DNA of 64,000 nucleotides. Origin: an uncultured Schaedlerella sp. Its GTDB lineage: Bacteria; Bacillota; Clostridia; Lachnospirales; Lachnospiraceae. A program made the position numbers and the translations under genes. Location: contig CAKSAJ010000005.1 of the NCBI GenBank assembly GCA_934435195.1, positions 1 to 64,000 of the forward strand, written 5' to 3'. Shown here in pieces: positions 7,625 through 15,966 of this stretch. A model generated the notes under the pieces. It worked only from the letters and a program-made list of their open reading frames with translations, made no database searches and was not told the origin of the DNA. Position 1 is the first letter of the stretch. Every line of letters starts with the position of its first letter.

Positions 7625-8691
7625 ATGATTGTTCCGCCTCCAAGTACATATTCTCCATCATACAATACAACTGCCTGTCCCGGTGTCACTGCTCTTTGCG
7701 GTTCTTCAAATGTACATGTGATCTCATCCTCACCTGTTTTTTCTACCGTACACCAGGCACCTTTATGATTATATCTGATTTTTGCGAAAACTCTTTTTGG
7801 TTCCGGCAAATCTTCAACAGACATGAAATTCACCCTGTTTGCTTTCAATGTGGTTGTCATCGAATCTTCGTTTGTTCCAATTACAACCTCATTTGTCTCC
7901 GGACGAATCTCTAACACAAAAGCCGGATATCCTAACGACAGACCAAGTCCTTTTCTTTGTCCTACTGTATAATGAATGATTCCTTTATGTTTTCCTAAAA
8001 CCTTCCCATCTAATGTTACAAAATTACCTTCCGGGATTGTTACACCCGCATTTTCTTCTATATAAGCAGCATAGTCTCCATCCGGCACAAAACATATATC
8101 CTGACTGTCCGGCTTATTTGCGACCAGTAATCCAATCTTCTCTGCTATCTCTCGTATCTCATCTTTTGAATATTGACCGACCGGCATCAAAGTTCTTTTT
8201 AACTGTTCCTGTGTCAGATTATATAATGCATATGTCTGGTCCTTGGCCAGTGTAGCAGAACGTCGAATTGCATATCTGCCATTCTCAAGCTGATCGATTC
8301 TTGCATAATGTCCTGTTGCAATATAATCTGCTCCGATTGAAAGACTTCTTGTCAGTAAAGACTCCCATTTTACATATCGATTGCATGCAATACATGGATT
8401 TGGAGTTCTGCCATGAAGATATTCATCCACAAAATAATCTATTACATTTTCTTTGAATTCCTGTTTGAAATTCATTACATAATACGGAATCCCCAAATTT
8501 GCTGCTACGCGTCGTGCATCTTCTACCGCACTCAGCCCACAGCATCCACCATTTTCTTCTTGTACAGCCTGTTCTTCATCCTGCCAGATCTGCATCGTCA
8601 CTCCTACTACATCATACCCTTGTTCCTTCAACAGATATGCTGCAACAGAAGAATCTACACCACCGGACATTCCTACTACTACTGTGCTCAT
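7621..8691 (-). CDS. mnmA: tRNA-specific 2-thiouridylase
   Basis: This enzyme thiolates the wobble uridine of tRNA-Lys, -Glu and -Gln using sulfur from a cysteine desulfurase. The 356-residue protein has the PP-loop SGGVDSS at 9-15, the catalytic cysteine motifs NPCIACN near 99 and SQDICFVP near 197, and the C-terminal beta-barrel. It lies directly behind iscS and iscU, and its start overlaps the iscU stop by 1 base. This makes the local IscS the likely sulfur donor. Confidence 0.95.
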   Translation of the reverse strand: MSTVVVGMSGGVDSSVAAYLLKEQGYDVVGVTMQIWQDEEQAVQEENGGCCGLSAVEDARRVAANLGIPYYVMNFKQEFKENVIDYFVDEYLHGRTPNPCIACNRYVKWESLLTRSLSIGADYIATGHYARIDQLENGRYAIRRSATLAKDQTYALYNLTQEQLKRTLMPVGQYSKDEIREIAEKIGLLVANKPDSQDICFVPDGDYAAYIEENAGVTIPEGNFVTLDGKVLGKHKGIIHYTVGQRKGLGLSLGYPAFVLEIRPETNEVVIGTNEDSMTTTLKANRVNFMSVEDLPEPKRVFAKIRYNHKGAWCTVEKTGEDEITCTFEEPQRAVTPGQAVVLYDGEYVLGGGTII

Positions 8692-9134
8692 TAATATTCC
8701 TCTTCTTCCTCTTCTTCACCTTCATGGATATCTGATTTTGGTTTTTCAAGTCCTTCAATCTTAATGCCATTTTTTTCTGCATAATCCCAGAGTGCTGCAT
8801 GGATTGCTTCTTCGGCAAGCAGTGAGCAATGTACTTTTACCGGTGGAAGTCCATCAAGAGCCTCCATTACTGCTTTGTTTGTAATCTGCATTGCTTCCTG
8901 GATATTTTTACCTTTTACAAGTTCTGTTGCCATACTGCTTGTTGCAACGGCAGCACCGCATCCAAATGTTTTAAACTTCACGTCGCGGATAATCTGATTT
9001 TCATCAATATCAAGATAAATTCTCATGATATCTCCACATTTCGCATTACCTACTGTACCTACTCCACTTGCGTCTTCAATTTCCCCTACATTTCTTGGAT
9101 GTTGAAAATGATCCATAACTTTTTCTGAATACAT
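8691..9134 (-). CDS. iscU: Fe-S cluster assembly scaffold IscU/NifU N-terminal type
   Basis: A scaffold on which Fe-S clusters are built from sulfide delivered by the neighbouring cysteine desulfurase. The 147-residue protein starts MYSEKVMDHF and carries the three cluster-ligand cysteines in GNAKCGD, TFGCGAAVA and VHCSLLAEE. It ends in a long acidic tail with a run of seven glutamates, which typical IscU proteins lack. It lies 39 bases downstream of iscS and overlaps mnmA by 1 base. Confidence 0.94.
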   Translation of the reverse strand: MYSEKVMDHFQHPRNVGEIEDASGVGTVGNAKCGDIMRIYLDIDENQIIRDVKFKTFGCGAAVATSSMATELVKGKNIQEAMQITNKAVMEALDGLPPVKVHCSLLAEEAIHAALWDYAEKNGIKIEGLEKPKSDIHEGEEEEEEEY

Positions 9135-9173
9135 ATTATATTTCCTCCTGGTTTTCTTTCATCGATGTCTTAT

Positions 9174-10355
9174 TTATTTTTGTTTTCTTACAAAATCTTC
9201 ATATAATGGAGACATTTTTCTCAAGTTCTCCACAATCGCTTTTAAGTTATCTACTACATAATTCAAATCTTCTTTTGACACTTCTTCACTCAATGTCATT
9301 CTCAAAGAACCATGTGCGATTTCATGTGGCAGTCCGATTGCTAAAAGTACATGGGATGGATCTAACGAACCTGATGTACACGCTGAACCACTTGAAGCAC
9401 AGATTCCTTTCATATCAAGCATGATCAAAAGGGATTCCCCTTCTACAAAACGGAAACTGAAATTCACATTATTTGGCAAACGTTTTTTTCTATCTCCGTT
9501 AAGACGGCAATACGGAATCTCATTTTCAATTCTTTCGATCAGATAATCTCTAAGTTCTATTTCTTTTGCAGTACGTTCTTTCATTGTGTTGATTGCACGC
9601 TCTGTTGCTGTTCCAATTCCGACGATTCCAGGAACATTCTCTGTACCTGCACGACGTTTTCTTTCCTGCGCACCACCATGAACAAACGAACGGATTTTAA
9701 CACCTGTTCTAATATATAAGAAACCGATTCCCTTTGGTCCATTCAACTTATGTCCACTTGCGCTAAGCATATCAATATGGCATTCATCTACATTGATCGG
9801 AACCTGTCCAAATGCCTGAACCGCATCTGTATGGAAAAGGATTCCATGTTCATGTGCAATCTCACCAATCTCTTTGATTGGCTGAATTGTACCAATCTCA
9901 TTATTTGCAAACATAACTGAAATCAAAATTGTATCCGGACGGATTGCCGCTTTGAGTTCTTCTAAATCCACGATACCATTCTCATCTACATTAAGGTATG
10001 TCACTTCATATCCATGCTTCTCAAGATATTCGCATGTATGCAAAATCGCATGGTGTTCAATTTTGCTTGTGATAATATGTTTTCCTTTTTTTTCATAAGC
10101 TTCTGCTGTTGCTTTCAGTGCCCAGTTATCAGACTCTGAACCGCCTGCTGTGAAATAAATTTCATTTGTCTTTGCACCTAATGCATTTGCAATTGTTTCT
10201 CTCTGCTTTGTGATCACTTCTTTGTTTGCAGCAGCAAATCCATATATGCTGGATGGGTTGCCATAATGTTCTGTAAAATATGGAAGCATTGCTTCTACAA
10301 CTTCCGGTGCAGTTTTTGTTGTTGCTGCATTATCTAAGTAAATTAATCTGCTCAT
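9174..10355 (-). CDS. iscS: Cysteine desulfurase, IscS/NifS type
   Basis: A PLP enzyme that converts cysteine to alanine and a protein-bound persulfide, feeding sulfur to IscU and MnmA. The 393-residue protein has LDNAATTK at 6-13, the PLP lysine in SGHKLNGPKG near 203, and the catalytic cysteine loop SSGSACTSG near 323-331. It is the second gene of the iscR operon, 44 bases after iscR. Confidence 0.95.
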   Translation of the reverse strand: MSRLIYLDNAATTKTAPEVVEAMLPYFTEHYGNPSSIYGFAAANKEVITKQRETIANALGAKTNEIYFTAGGSESDNWALKATAEAYEKKGKHIITSKIEHHAILHTCEYLEKHGYEVTYLNVDENGIVDLEELKAAIRPDTILISVMFANNEIGTIQPIKEIGEIAHEHGILFHTDAVQAFGQVPINVDECHIDMLSASGHKLNGPKGIGFLYIRTGVKIRSFVHGGAQERKRRAGTENVPGIVGIGTATERAINTMKERTAKEIELRDYLIERIENEIPYCRLNGDRKKRLPNNVNFSFRFVEGESLLIMLDMKGICASSGSACTSGSLDPSHVLLAIGLPHEIAHGSLRMTLSEEVSKEDLNYVVDNLKAIVENLRKMSPLYEDFVRKQK

Positions 10356-10399
10356 TGTATTTCCTCCGCCAGTTCTATTATCTTGTCTTAATTTTCATT

Positions 10400-10861
10400 C
10401 TAATTCTTACATGTCTCAGACTGTGTCATGCCTGCATCACAGCATTTCTGCCTGCTCTCTTCCACAAGCTGATCTAACATTATACTGTCTACTGTCTGAT
10501 TGATACTGTCATTAATCTTCTGCCATACATATTTGGTAACGCAATTTTCCGAGGCTGAACATCCTTCTTCGGCACTGAGTCCTGAACATTCTACCGGATC
10601 TAAACTTCCTTCCAATGCTCTTAACACATCTCCTACTGAAATTTCATGCATATCTTTCCCCAATATATATCCGCCTCCGGCACCTCGTATACTTTTTACG
10701 ATTTCTGCTTTCTTAAGCTTTGCCATAAGCTGTTCCAGATAGCGTTCTGAGATTCCCTGTCTGTTAGAAATGCTTGTTATTGAAACAGGCTCCTCCTCAC
10801 TATATTGTGCCAGATCAATCAGCGCACGCAGTCCATATCTTCCTTTTGTAGATAATTTCAA
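10400..10861 (-). CDS. iscR: Rrf2-family regulator, IscR-like
   Basis: A probable Fe-S-sensing repressor of the operon it heads. The winged-helix domain begins MKLSTKGRYGLRAL. A three-cysteine cluster (C, eight residues, C, five residues, C) near 90-106 matches the spacing of a [2Fe-2S] site. The start is read as TTG at 10861, because GGAAGGTGAT lies just upstream and this gives the canonical N terminus; an ATG nine codons earlier lacks a good ribosome site. Length is then 153 residues. Three tandem 15-bp repeats in its leader are a likely binding region, which would mean autoregulation. Confidence 0.88.
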   Translation of the reverse strand: MKLSTKGRYGLRALIDLAQYSEEEPVSITSISNRQGISERYLEQLMAKLKKAEIVKSIRGAGGGYILGKDMHEISVGDVLRALEGSLDPVECSGLSAEEGCSASENCVTKYVWQKINDSINQTVDSIMLDQLVEESRQKCCDAGMTQSETCKN

Positions 10862-10890
10862 TCTATCACCTTCCGACTTTTTGTGCATCT

Positions 10891-10935
10891 ATTTCCTAGT
10901 GTTTTATTTCCTAGTATTTTATTTCCTAGTATTTC
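10891..10935 (-). promoter_or_regulatory. Three tandem 15-bp repeats in the iscR leader
   Basis: ATTTCCTAGTRTTTY occurs three times head to tail (10891-10905, 10906-10920, 10921-10935, plus-strand reading), and an inverted CTAGGAAT copy lies at 10953-10960. All copies are downstream of the predicted iscR promoter. The likely role is an operator array for IscR or another Rrf2 protein. Confidence 0.7.
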
Positions 10936-10969
10936 AATCCCTATCATTCTGCTAGGAATTTCCATTGGT

Positions 10970-10998
10970 AGAATATCATTTTTCTATTGTTCTGTCAA
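10970..10998 (-). promoter_or_regulatory. Sigma-A promoter of the iscR operon
   Basis: TTGACA (10993-10998), 17 bases, TATTCT (10970-10975) on the minus strand. The -35 is perfect. The transcript would carry a leader of about 100 bases with the repeats described at 10891. Confidence 0.75.
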
Positions 10999-11032
10999 GG
11001 AAGGGAATTGAATATTTTATAGAAATAGCATT

Positions 11033-11061
11033 TTGAAATCACAGTTTTTTCTTTTTATAAT
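11033..11061 (+). promoter_or_regulatory. Sigma-A promoter of the SpoVB-like gene
   Basis: TTGAAA (11033-11038), 17 bases, TATAAT (11056-11061), 21 bases before the start codon. AATCACA and TGTGATT form a spaced inverted repeat around the -10. Confidence 0.6.
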
Positions 11062-11082
11062 TGTGATTATATAAGGTTTTCT

Positions 11083-12408
11083 ATGTCTAAAAAGCAATCA
11101 ATTATTCTTGGAACTTTTGTTTTAACATTAACCGGTTTTCTAAGCAGGTTCATGGGATTCTTTTATCGTATTTTTTTGAGTCGTGTTTTCGGCGAAGAAG
11201 GTATCGGTCTCTATCAGCTTATTTTCCCTGTATATGCACTTTGCATCTCATTTTCCATCTCCGGTATAGAAACCGCTCTTTCTCGTACTGTTGCCCGTAA
11301 ACGAGCTCTTGGCAAGTCCGATGAGGCCAGGGAGGTTTTATTATCCGGATTAACTGTAGCTTTCTTCCTTTCCCTTTTTTGTACTTTCTTTATTCAAAAA
11401 AATGCATTCTTTATCGCCGATAGGCTTTTACATGATTCCCGCTGTAAAAATATGCTAATCATCTTGTCCTATGCTTTCCCTTTCTGTGCTATCCACAGTT
11501 GTATCTGTGGCTATTATTATGGGCTTAAGGAAACTAAGATTCCTGCTATTTCACAGCTTATAGAACAAAGTACTCGTATTTTATCCGTTTATATTTTTTT
11601 CCTCTTTCTAATTCGAAAAGGACAGACCGTATCCATTTCTATAGCCGTCAGCGGTCTTGTTATAGGTGAATTATTCTCAACTGTATATGCCGCACAAATT
11701 TTTAATCATTTCCCTTCTGATTTGGCTGCAGTCACTAATTTATGCAAAAATTTTCCCCGTCACTTACGCGAATTATTTTCTTTGTCTATCCCACTCACCG
11801 CCAATCGCGTATTAATTAATCTCTTACAGAGTATAGAAGCAATTTCTATCCCCATGCAGTTAAGACGTTTTCAGTATTCTGCTTCAGAATCTCTTCGAAT
11901 TTACGGCGTATTAAACGGAATGGCTTTACCTTGCATTCTTTTTCCTACTGCTGTCACTAGTTCATTGTCTATTATGTTGATGCCTGCGGTTGCTGAGATT
12001 CAGGCATCTCAAACTCCTTCTTCTTTACTACGGATTATAAAAAAAGTAACCAGATTTTGTTTTTCTCTCGGTTTATTCTCCTGTTTCTGCTTTCTGCTTT
12101 TTGGTCATACACTCGGAAATATTCTTTTTCATAGCACTTCAGCCGGAAATTTTATTGTAACCCTTTCCTGGATTTGCCCTTTCTTATATGTAAATTCTTC
12201 TTTTTTAAGTATTATAAACGGTCTGGGGAAAACAGGATGGACATTTCTAATTAATACATTAGGCTTGTCCGTAAGAATCCTCAGTGTTTTTTATATCATC
12301 CCGCTCTTTGGAATACAGGGATATCTATGGGGACTGCTCAGCAGTCAATTACTTGTCAGTCTTCTTTGCATTTTTCTTATCTATCACTGGTTTTCCATAA
12401 ATCAATAA
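11083..12408 (+). CDS. SpoVB/MurJ-like polysaccharide flippase family protein
   Basis: A 441-residue integral membrane protein of the MATE-like MVF/polysaccharide biosynthesis superfamily, with about 12-14 hydrophobic segments. The N terminus SIILGTFVLTLTGFLSRFMGF and the pattern FGEEGIGLYQLIFP are typical of the SpoVB branch. That branch is thought to flip lipid-linked precursors for spore cortex peptidoglycan. The ribosome site is weak (AAGG). A spoIIM relative lies opposite across a shared terminator, which supports a sporulation role. The exact SpoVB orthologue is not certain because Clostridia carry several paralogues. Confidence 0.82.
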   Translation: MSKKQSIILGTFVLTLTGFLSRFMGFFYRIFLSRVFGEEGIGLYQLIFPVYALCISFSISGIETALSRTVARKRALGKSDEAREVLLSGLTVAFFLSLFCTFFIQKNAFFIADRLLHDSRCKNMLIILSYAFPFCAIHSCICGYYYGLKETKIPAISQLIEQSTRILSVYIFFLFLIRKGQTVSISIAVSGLVIGELFSTVYAAQIFNHFPSDLAAVTNLCKNFPRHLRELFSLSIPLTANRVLINLLQSIEAISIPMQLRRFQYSASESLRIYGVLNGMALPCILFPTAVTSSLSIMLMPAVAEIQASQTPSSLLRIIKKVTRFCFSLGLFSCFCFLLFGHTLGNILFHSTSAGNFIVTLSWICPFLYVNSSFLSIINGLGKTGWTFLINTLGLSVRILSVFYIIPLFGIQGYLWGLLSSQLLVSLLCIFLIYHWFSINQ

Positions 12409-12460
12409 AAAGTATGGTGGTTTCATGCATTTTCATTTACATGAAACCACCATACTTTTT
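12407..12460. terminator. Bidirectional terminator between spoVB-like and spoIIM-like genes
   Basis: A perfect stem of 21 bp (12407-12427 against 12440-12460) has A-tract and T-tract ends in both directions. It overlaps both stop codons, so it serves both convergent genes. Confidence 0.9.
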
Positions 12461-12998
12461 AGTACCGCCTTAAAACACTTCTTATTACTGTCGGAGTCAG
12501 ATATACCTCGATTATCATCCCTATTATCAACATGCCAAAGACAAAAACGGTTTTCTGCCGGCTCCACTGTCCGCTCGGATATTGCATACAGTATATCAAT
12601 AAAACTAAATATGCCGGCACATAACATATACTTTGGGGAATTACGGAAACAATACAAAGTAAAACCCCTTTCATGCCCATTTTTATAACTGCAACGGTCA
12701 GTAATATTCCAATTGAAAACGCACTACCACTAACCACAATCGGCATTAACAGCTTCTTTATTTTTGTAAATGCCAATGTCATCAATAACGCAAATGGAAC
12801 CAGACGGATTTGAACAATATAAAGAAAGTAGATATTTCCAAACGAATTTATTTCTGTATACTTCTTTAAGTTTTCAATATCAAAAAGATTTGTATCTACT
12901 ATTGTCTGTTTCAAAAAACAATTAGCATACAAGACTCCAATCAAAAAGCCCGTCATAAAAAAAGCGAAAAGTTGCTTTTTCACCTGAAGTGATCTCAC
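12459..12998 (-). CDS. spoIIM: Stage II sporulation protein M family (SpoIIM-like)
   Basis: SpoIIM is a mother-cell membrane protein of the SpoIIDMP complex that drives engulfment of the forespore. This 179-residue protein has about five hydrophobic segments. It contains MGMKGVLLCIVSVIPQS followed by VPAYL, which closely resembles the MGMKGFLLSFVSVLPQN/IPAYI segment of Bacillus SpoIIM as I remember it. The start is GTG with AGGAGG 7 bases upstream. A CATATAAT element resembling a sigma-E -10 lies upstream (13033-13040). Confidence 0.85.
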   Translation of the reverse strand: MRSLQVKKQLFAFFMTGFLIGVLYANCFLKQTIVDTNLFDIENLKKYTEINSFGNIYFLYIVQIRLVPFALLMTLAFTKIKKLLMPIVVSGSAFSIGILLTVAVIKMGMKGVLLCIVSVIPQSICYVPAYLVLLIYCMQYPSGQWSRQKTVFVFGMLIIGMIIEVYLTPTVIRSVLRRY

Positions 12999-13032
12999 AG
13001 ATATTCCTCCTGTTTTTCATAATTGATACTCC

Positions 13033-13062
13033 ATTATATGCCGGGCATTTTAACTACATACT
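13033..13062 (-). promoter_or_regulatory. Possible sigma-E-type promoter of spoIIM
   Basis: CATATAAT at 13033-13040 fits a sigma-E -10. The upstream GTATGTA 14 bases away is only a partial -35 match. The placement is consistent with mother-cell expression. Confidence 0.35.
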
Positions 13063-13068
13063 TTATTC

Positions 13069-13608
13069 TTATTGATGAAATTTTACTGCATATGCCATCA
13101 AAGCAGATACTGTTTTTGAATCTTCTATTTCTCCTGAAAAGATTTTTTCTTTTAATTCATCCAATGTATATTCTTTCAAATCAATAAATTCATCTTCATC
13201 CAAATGCTGATGTGACGGAATCAAATCTCTTGCTACAAATACTTCTATTTTTTCATTGCAAAATGCTACCGTTGTCCGAAGAGTGATAAGCCATTCCAAA
13301 TTGTTACTCTTATATCCTGTCTCTTCTTCCAGTTCTCTTGATGCACATTCAATCCCCGGTTCATCTACCGCATCCAATGCGCCTGCTGGTATTTCCAATG
13401 TATATCGATCTAAAGCATTACGATATTGTCTTACCATCAGAATTTTTCCTTCTTTCGTAACAGGAACGACAGCAGCAGCTCCTTTGTGGTTAATAAAATC
13501 CCAGGTTGCTGTATGATCCCCATCAATCTCCATCGTATCCTGATAAAAATCAATAATCGCTCCTTTGAATTTTAATTCTCTTTTTAATCTTTTAAAATGT
13601 TCGCTCAT
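13069..13608 (-). CDS. nudF: Nudix hydrolase, ADP-ribose pyrophosphatase type
   Basis: It probably cleaves ADP-ribose or related nucleoside diphosphate sugars. The 179-residue protein shows RQYR before LEIPAGALD and the Nudix box with RELEEETGY near residues 90-110; one extra residue lies between the first glycine and glutamate of the classical pattern. AAAGGAGATAAA directly before the ATG at 13608 decides the start, nine codons inside the open frame. It follows rny across a terminator. Confidence 0.88.
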   Translation of the reverse strand: MSEHFKRLKRELKFKGAIIDFYQDTMEIDGDHTATWDFINHKGAAAVVPVTKEGKILMVRQYRNALDRYTLEIPAGALDAVDEPGIECASRELEEETGYKSNNLEWLITLRTTVAFCNEKIEVFVARDLIPSHQHLDEDEFIDLKEYTLDELKEKIFSGEIEDSKTVSALMAYAVKFHQ

Positions 13609-13663
13609 TTTATCTCCTTTCCATGTACCGGGCAATTATTCTGCACCCCGGATATACAAAGAA

Positions 13664-13685
13664 ACCCTTGTCTTGCGACAAGGGT
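13664..13685 (-). terminator. Terminator of rny
   Basis: ACCCTTGTC and GACAAGGGT pair around a 4-base loop, followed on the minus strand by TTTCTTTGT. It separates rny from the Nudix gene. Confidence 0.75.
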
Positions 13686-13715
13686 CATACTTTTATAAAA
13701 CAGTCCGATCATCTG

Positions 13716-15266
13716 TTATTTTGCATAATCTGTAACACGTGATTCACGAATTACATTTACTTTAATCTGACCCGGATATTCTAATTCAAATTCAATCTGT
13801 TTTGCAATATCTCTGGCCATAAGTACCATATCATCATCGGTTACCTGTTCTGGAACTACCATTACTCGAATCTCTCTACCTGCCTGAATAGCAAAAGATT
13901 TATCAACCCCTTTAAACTGGTTTGTAATCTCTTCTAACTGTTTTAATCTGTTTGTATATGTTTCAATCGTCTCTCTTCTTGCTCCCGGTCTTGCTGCAGA
14001 AATTGTATCTGCTGCCTGAACCACACATGCAATCAGAGTTTGTGGTTCTGTATCTCCATGATGAGACTCTACTGTATTGATAACAGTTGCGGACTCTTTG
14101 TATTTTCTACAAAGATCAGCACCGATCTGAATGTGAGATCCCTCTACATCATGATCGATTGATTTACCGATATCATGTAATAGACCTGCACGTTTCGCCA
14201 TACGAACATCCAGACCAATCTCCCCGGCTAATAAACCAGAAAGCTGTGCCACTTCTATCGAATGTTTTAATGCATTCTGTCCGTAGCTTGTTCTGAACTT
14301 CATACGCCCAAGTAAGCGAATCAATTCCGGATGGATACCTGTTACACCAACTTCCAGTGCAGCAGCCTCTCCTTCTTCGCGGATCATTGTTTCTACTTCT
14401 CTTTGTGCTTTTTCCACCATCTCCTCAATTCTTGCCGGATGGATACGTCCATCCACGATCAATCTTTCCAGAGCAATTCTTGCGATTTCGCGACGAATCG
14501 GGTCAAATCCGGACAATACAACCGCTTCCGGTGTATCATCAATAATCAGTTCAACACCCGTCAACGTCTCAAGGGTACGGATATTACGTCCCTCACGTCC
14601 GATAATTCTTCCTTTCATTTCATCGCTTGGAAGCTGTACAACAGAAATTGTTGTCTCAGCTACATGATCTGCTGCACAACGCTGAATGGCACTGACAACA
14701 TATTCTTTTGCTTTCTTGTCAGCATCCGCTTTTGCCTGTGTCTCCAAATCTTTGATCATCTTAGCTGTATCATGCTTCACATCATCTTCCACAGTTTTTA
14801 ACAGATATTCTTTTGCTTGTTCGGAGGTAAGTCCTGAGATTCGTTCCAGTTCCTGTACTCTTTTTTGATTCAGCTCTTCCACTTTCAGTTCTTTCTGTCT
14901 GAGCTGTTCTTCCTTCGCTGTAAACCTTGCTTCGCGCTGTCCGATTGCCTCTGTTCTTTTGTCAACTGACGCTTCTTTTGCAAGCACACGTTTTTCATAA
15001 GACTGCAATTCGGCTCTTCTTTCCTTTGTCTCTTTCTCAAGTTCATTCTTTGTCTTTATAGACTCTTCCTTCACTTCTAAGAGCGCTTCTTTTTTCGTTG
15101 TTTCAGCAGTTTTAACGGCATCATCGATTATCTCTCTTGCCTTTGATTCTGCATTTCCAATTTTAGAATCTGCATCCTTCTTTAAATTGGAAATCGTAAC
15201 AAAGTGAGTAACAATCCCAACTATCAACGCGAGGGCTATAGCAATAATTATACTTATTAATTGCAC
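13716..15266 (-). CDS. rny: Ribonuclease Y
   Basis: A membrane-anchored endoribonuclease that starts bulk mRNA decay in Firmicutes. The 516-residue protein has one N-terminal membrane segment (about 4-24) and a long charged coiled coil to about 190. A KH domain with GRIIGREGRNIR lies near 215, and an HD phosphohydrolase domain with LLHDIGKSID lies near 360. The start codon is GTG, 7 bases after AAGGAGG; the sequence AGGAGGTGCTCCT can fold back on itself and may mask the ribosome site. Its promoter overlaps the end of recX. Confidence 0.96.
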   Translation of the reverse strand: MQLISIIIAIALALIVGIVTHFVTISNLKKDADSKIGNAESKAREIIDDAVKTAETTKKEALLEVKEESIKTKNELEKETKERRAELQSYEKRVLAKEASVDKRTEAIGQREARFTAKEEQLRQKELKVEELNQKRVQELERISGLTSEQAKEYLLKTVEDDVKHDTAKMIKDLETQAKADADKKAKEYVVSAIQRCAADHVAETTISVVQLPSDEMKGRIIGREGRNIRTLETLTGVELIIDDTPEAVVLSGFDPIRREIARIALERLIVDGRIHPARIEEMVEKAQREVETMIREEGEAAALEVGVTGIHPELIRLLGRMKFRTSYGQNALKHSIEVAQLSGLLAGEIGLDVRMAKRAGLLHDIGKSIDHDVEGSHIQIGADLCRKYKESATVINTVESHHGDTEPQTLIACVVQAADTISAARPGARRETIETYTNRLKQLEEITNQFKGVDKSFAIQAGREIRVMVVPEQVTDDDMVLMARDIAKQIEFELEYPGQIKVNVIRESRVTDYAK

Positions 15267-15325
15267 AGGAGCACCTCCTTATTAAATTTTCATTGTACAT
15301 TTTTTCTCATAAATACAACATATAA

Positions 15326-15354
15326 ATTTTATACTGTTTTCACAATTCTGTCAA
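15326..15354 (-). promoter_or_regulatory. Sigma-A promoter of rny
   Basis: TTGACA (15349-15354), 17 bases, TAAAAT (15326-15331). The -35 overlaps the recX stop codon, so rny is probably transcribed on its own as well as by read-through from recA-recX. Confidence 0.65.
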
Positions 15355-15965
15355 GCATTGTCCTTATAGTTTTGTATCACTTGACGGATATCATCATATT
15401 GAAATCCTTTTCGTGCAAGATAACCATATAATTTGTGTAATTCTTGCTCGGAAGCATGCAAAATATCCACATTTTTTTTACGGATCAGGCGCGAAATTGC
15501 CTCCTGCTCTGCACTTTTTTCATAACATTGTTCAAATGCCAGGTCAATTTGTTCTGATGACAATCCTTTTCCGAGCAACAACGCATAAATCTCTTTTCTG
15601 CTTTTTGTTTCTCGTTTGCTTTGTATAAAATTTTCAATATATGCTTCATCATTGATATAACCAAATGATTTTACATAAGCAATTGCTTGTGATATCACAT
15701 CTTCCGGATACATGTTTCTTTTTAGTTTATCCCTCAATTGTGATTCTGTCCTTGCCATATCTGTCAGCAAATGCATCGCCCGCAATTTTGCCCTTTTTAA
15801 CACGACATCCTTCTTAATCTGTTCATACAATTCTTCACTGAGTTCTCCATTCACCTCAATTCCAAATCGTGATATTTCTTTCTTATACAAAACGAAGGCG
15901 AACTGGCCATCCAGTTCCACCTTCCACTTTGTCTTTGTCAGCGCTTCTACTTTTGTTACCTGCAT
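15351..15965 (-). CDS. recX: RecX regulatory protein
   Basis: RecX modulates RecA filaments. The 204-residue, all-helical, basic protein has the repeated three-helix pattern, with motifs such as LTDMARTESQLRDKL near 66-80 and SFGYINDEAY near 101-110. It begins 1 base after the recA stop, so the two are cotranscribed and probably coupled in translation under the LexA box upstream of recA. Confidence 0.88.
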   Translation of the reverse strand: MQVTKVEALTKTKWKVELDGQFAFVLYKKEISRFGIEVNGELSEELYEQIKKDVVLKRAKLRAMHLLTDMARTESQLRDKLKRNMYPEDVISQAIAYVKSFGYINDEAYIENFIQSKRETKSRKEIYALLLGKGLSSEQIDLAFEQCYEKSAEQEAISRLIRKKNVDILHASEQELHKLYGYLARKGFQYDDIRQVIQNYKDNA

Positions 15966-15966
15966 C

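Noticed and set aside
10891..10935. CRISPR-like tandem repeat
   Set aside because: Units are only 15 bases, have no spacers and no cas genes; a regulatory repeat is the simpler reading.
14331..14801. 156-codon frame antisense to rny
   Set aside because: It runs opposite the conserved KH and linker part of RNase Y and has no ribosome site.
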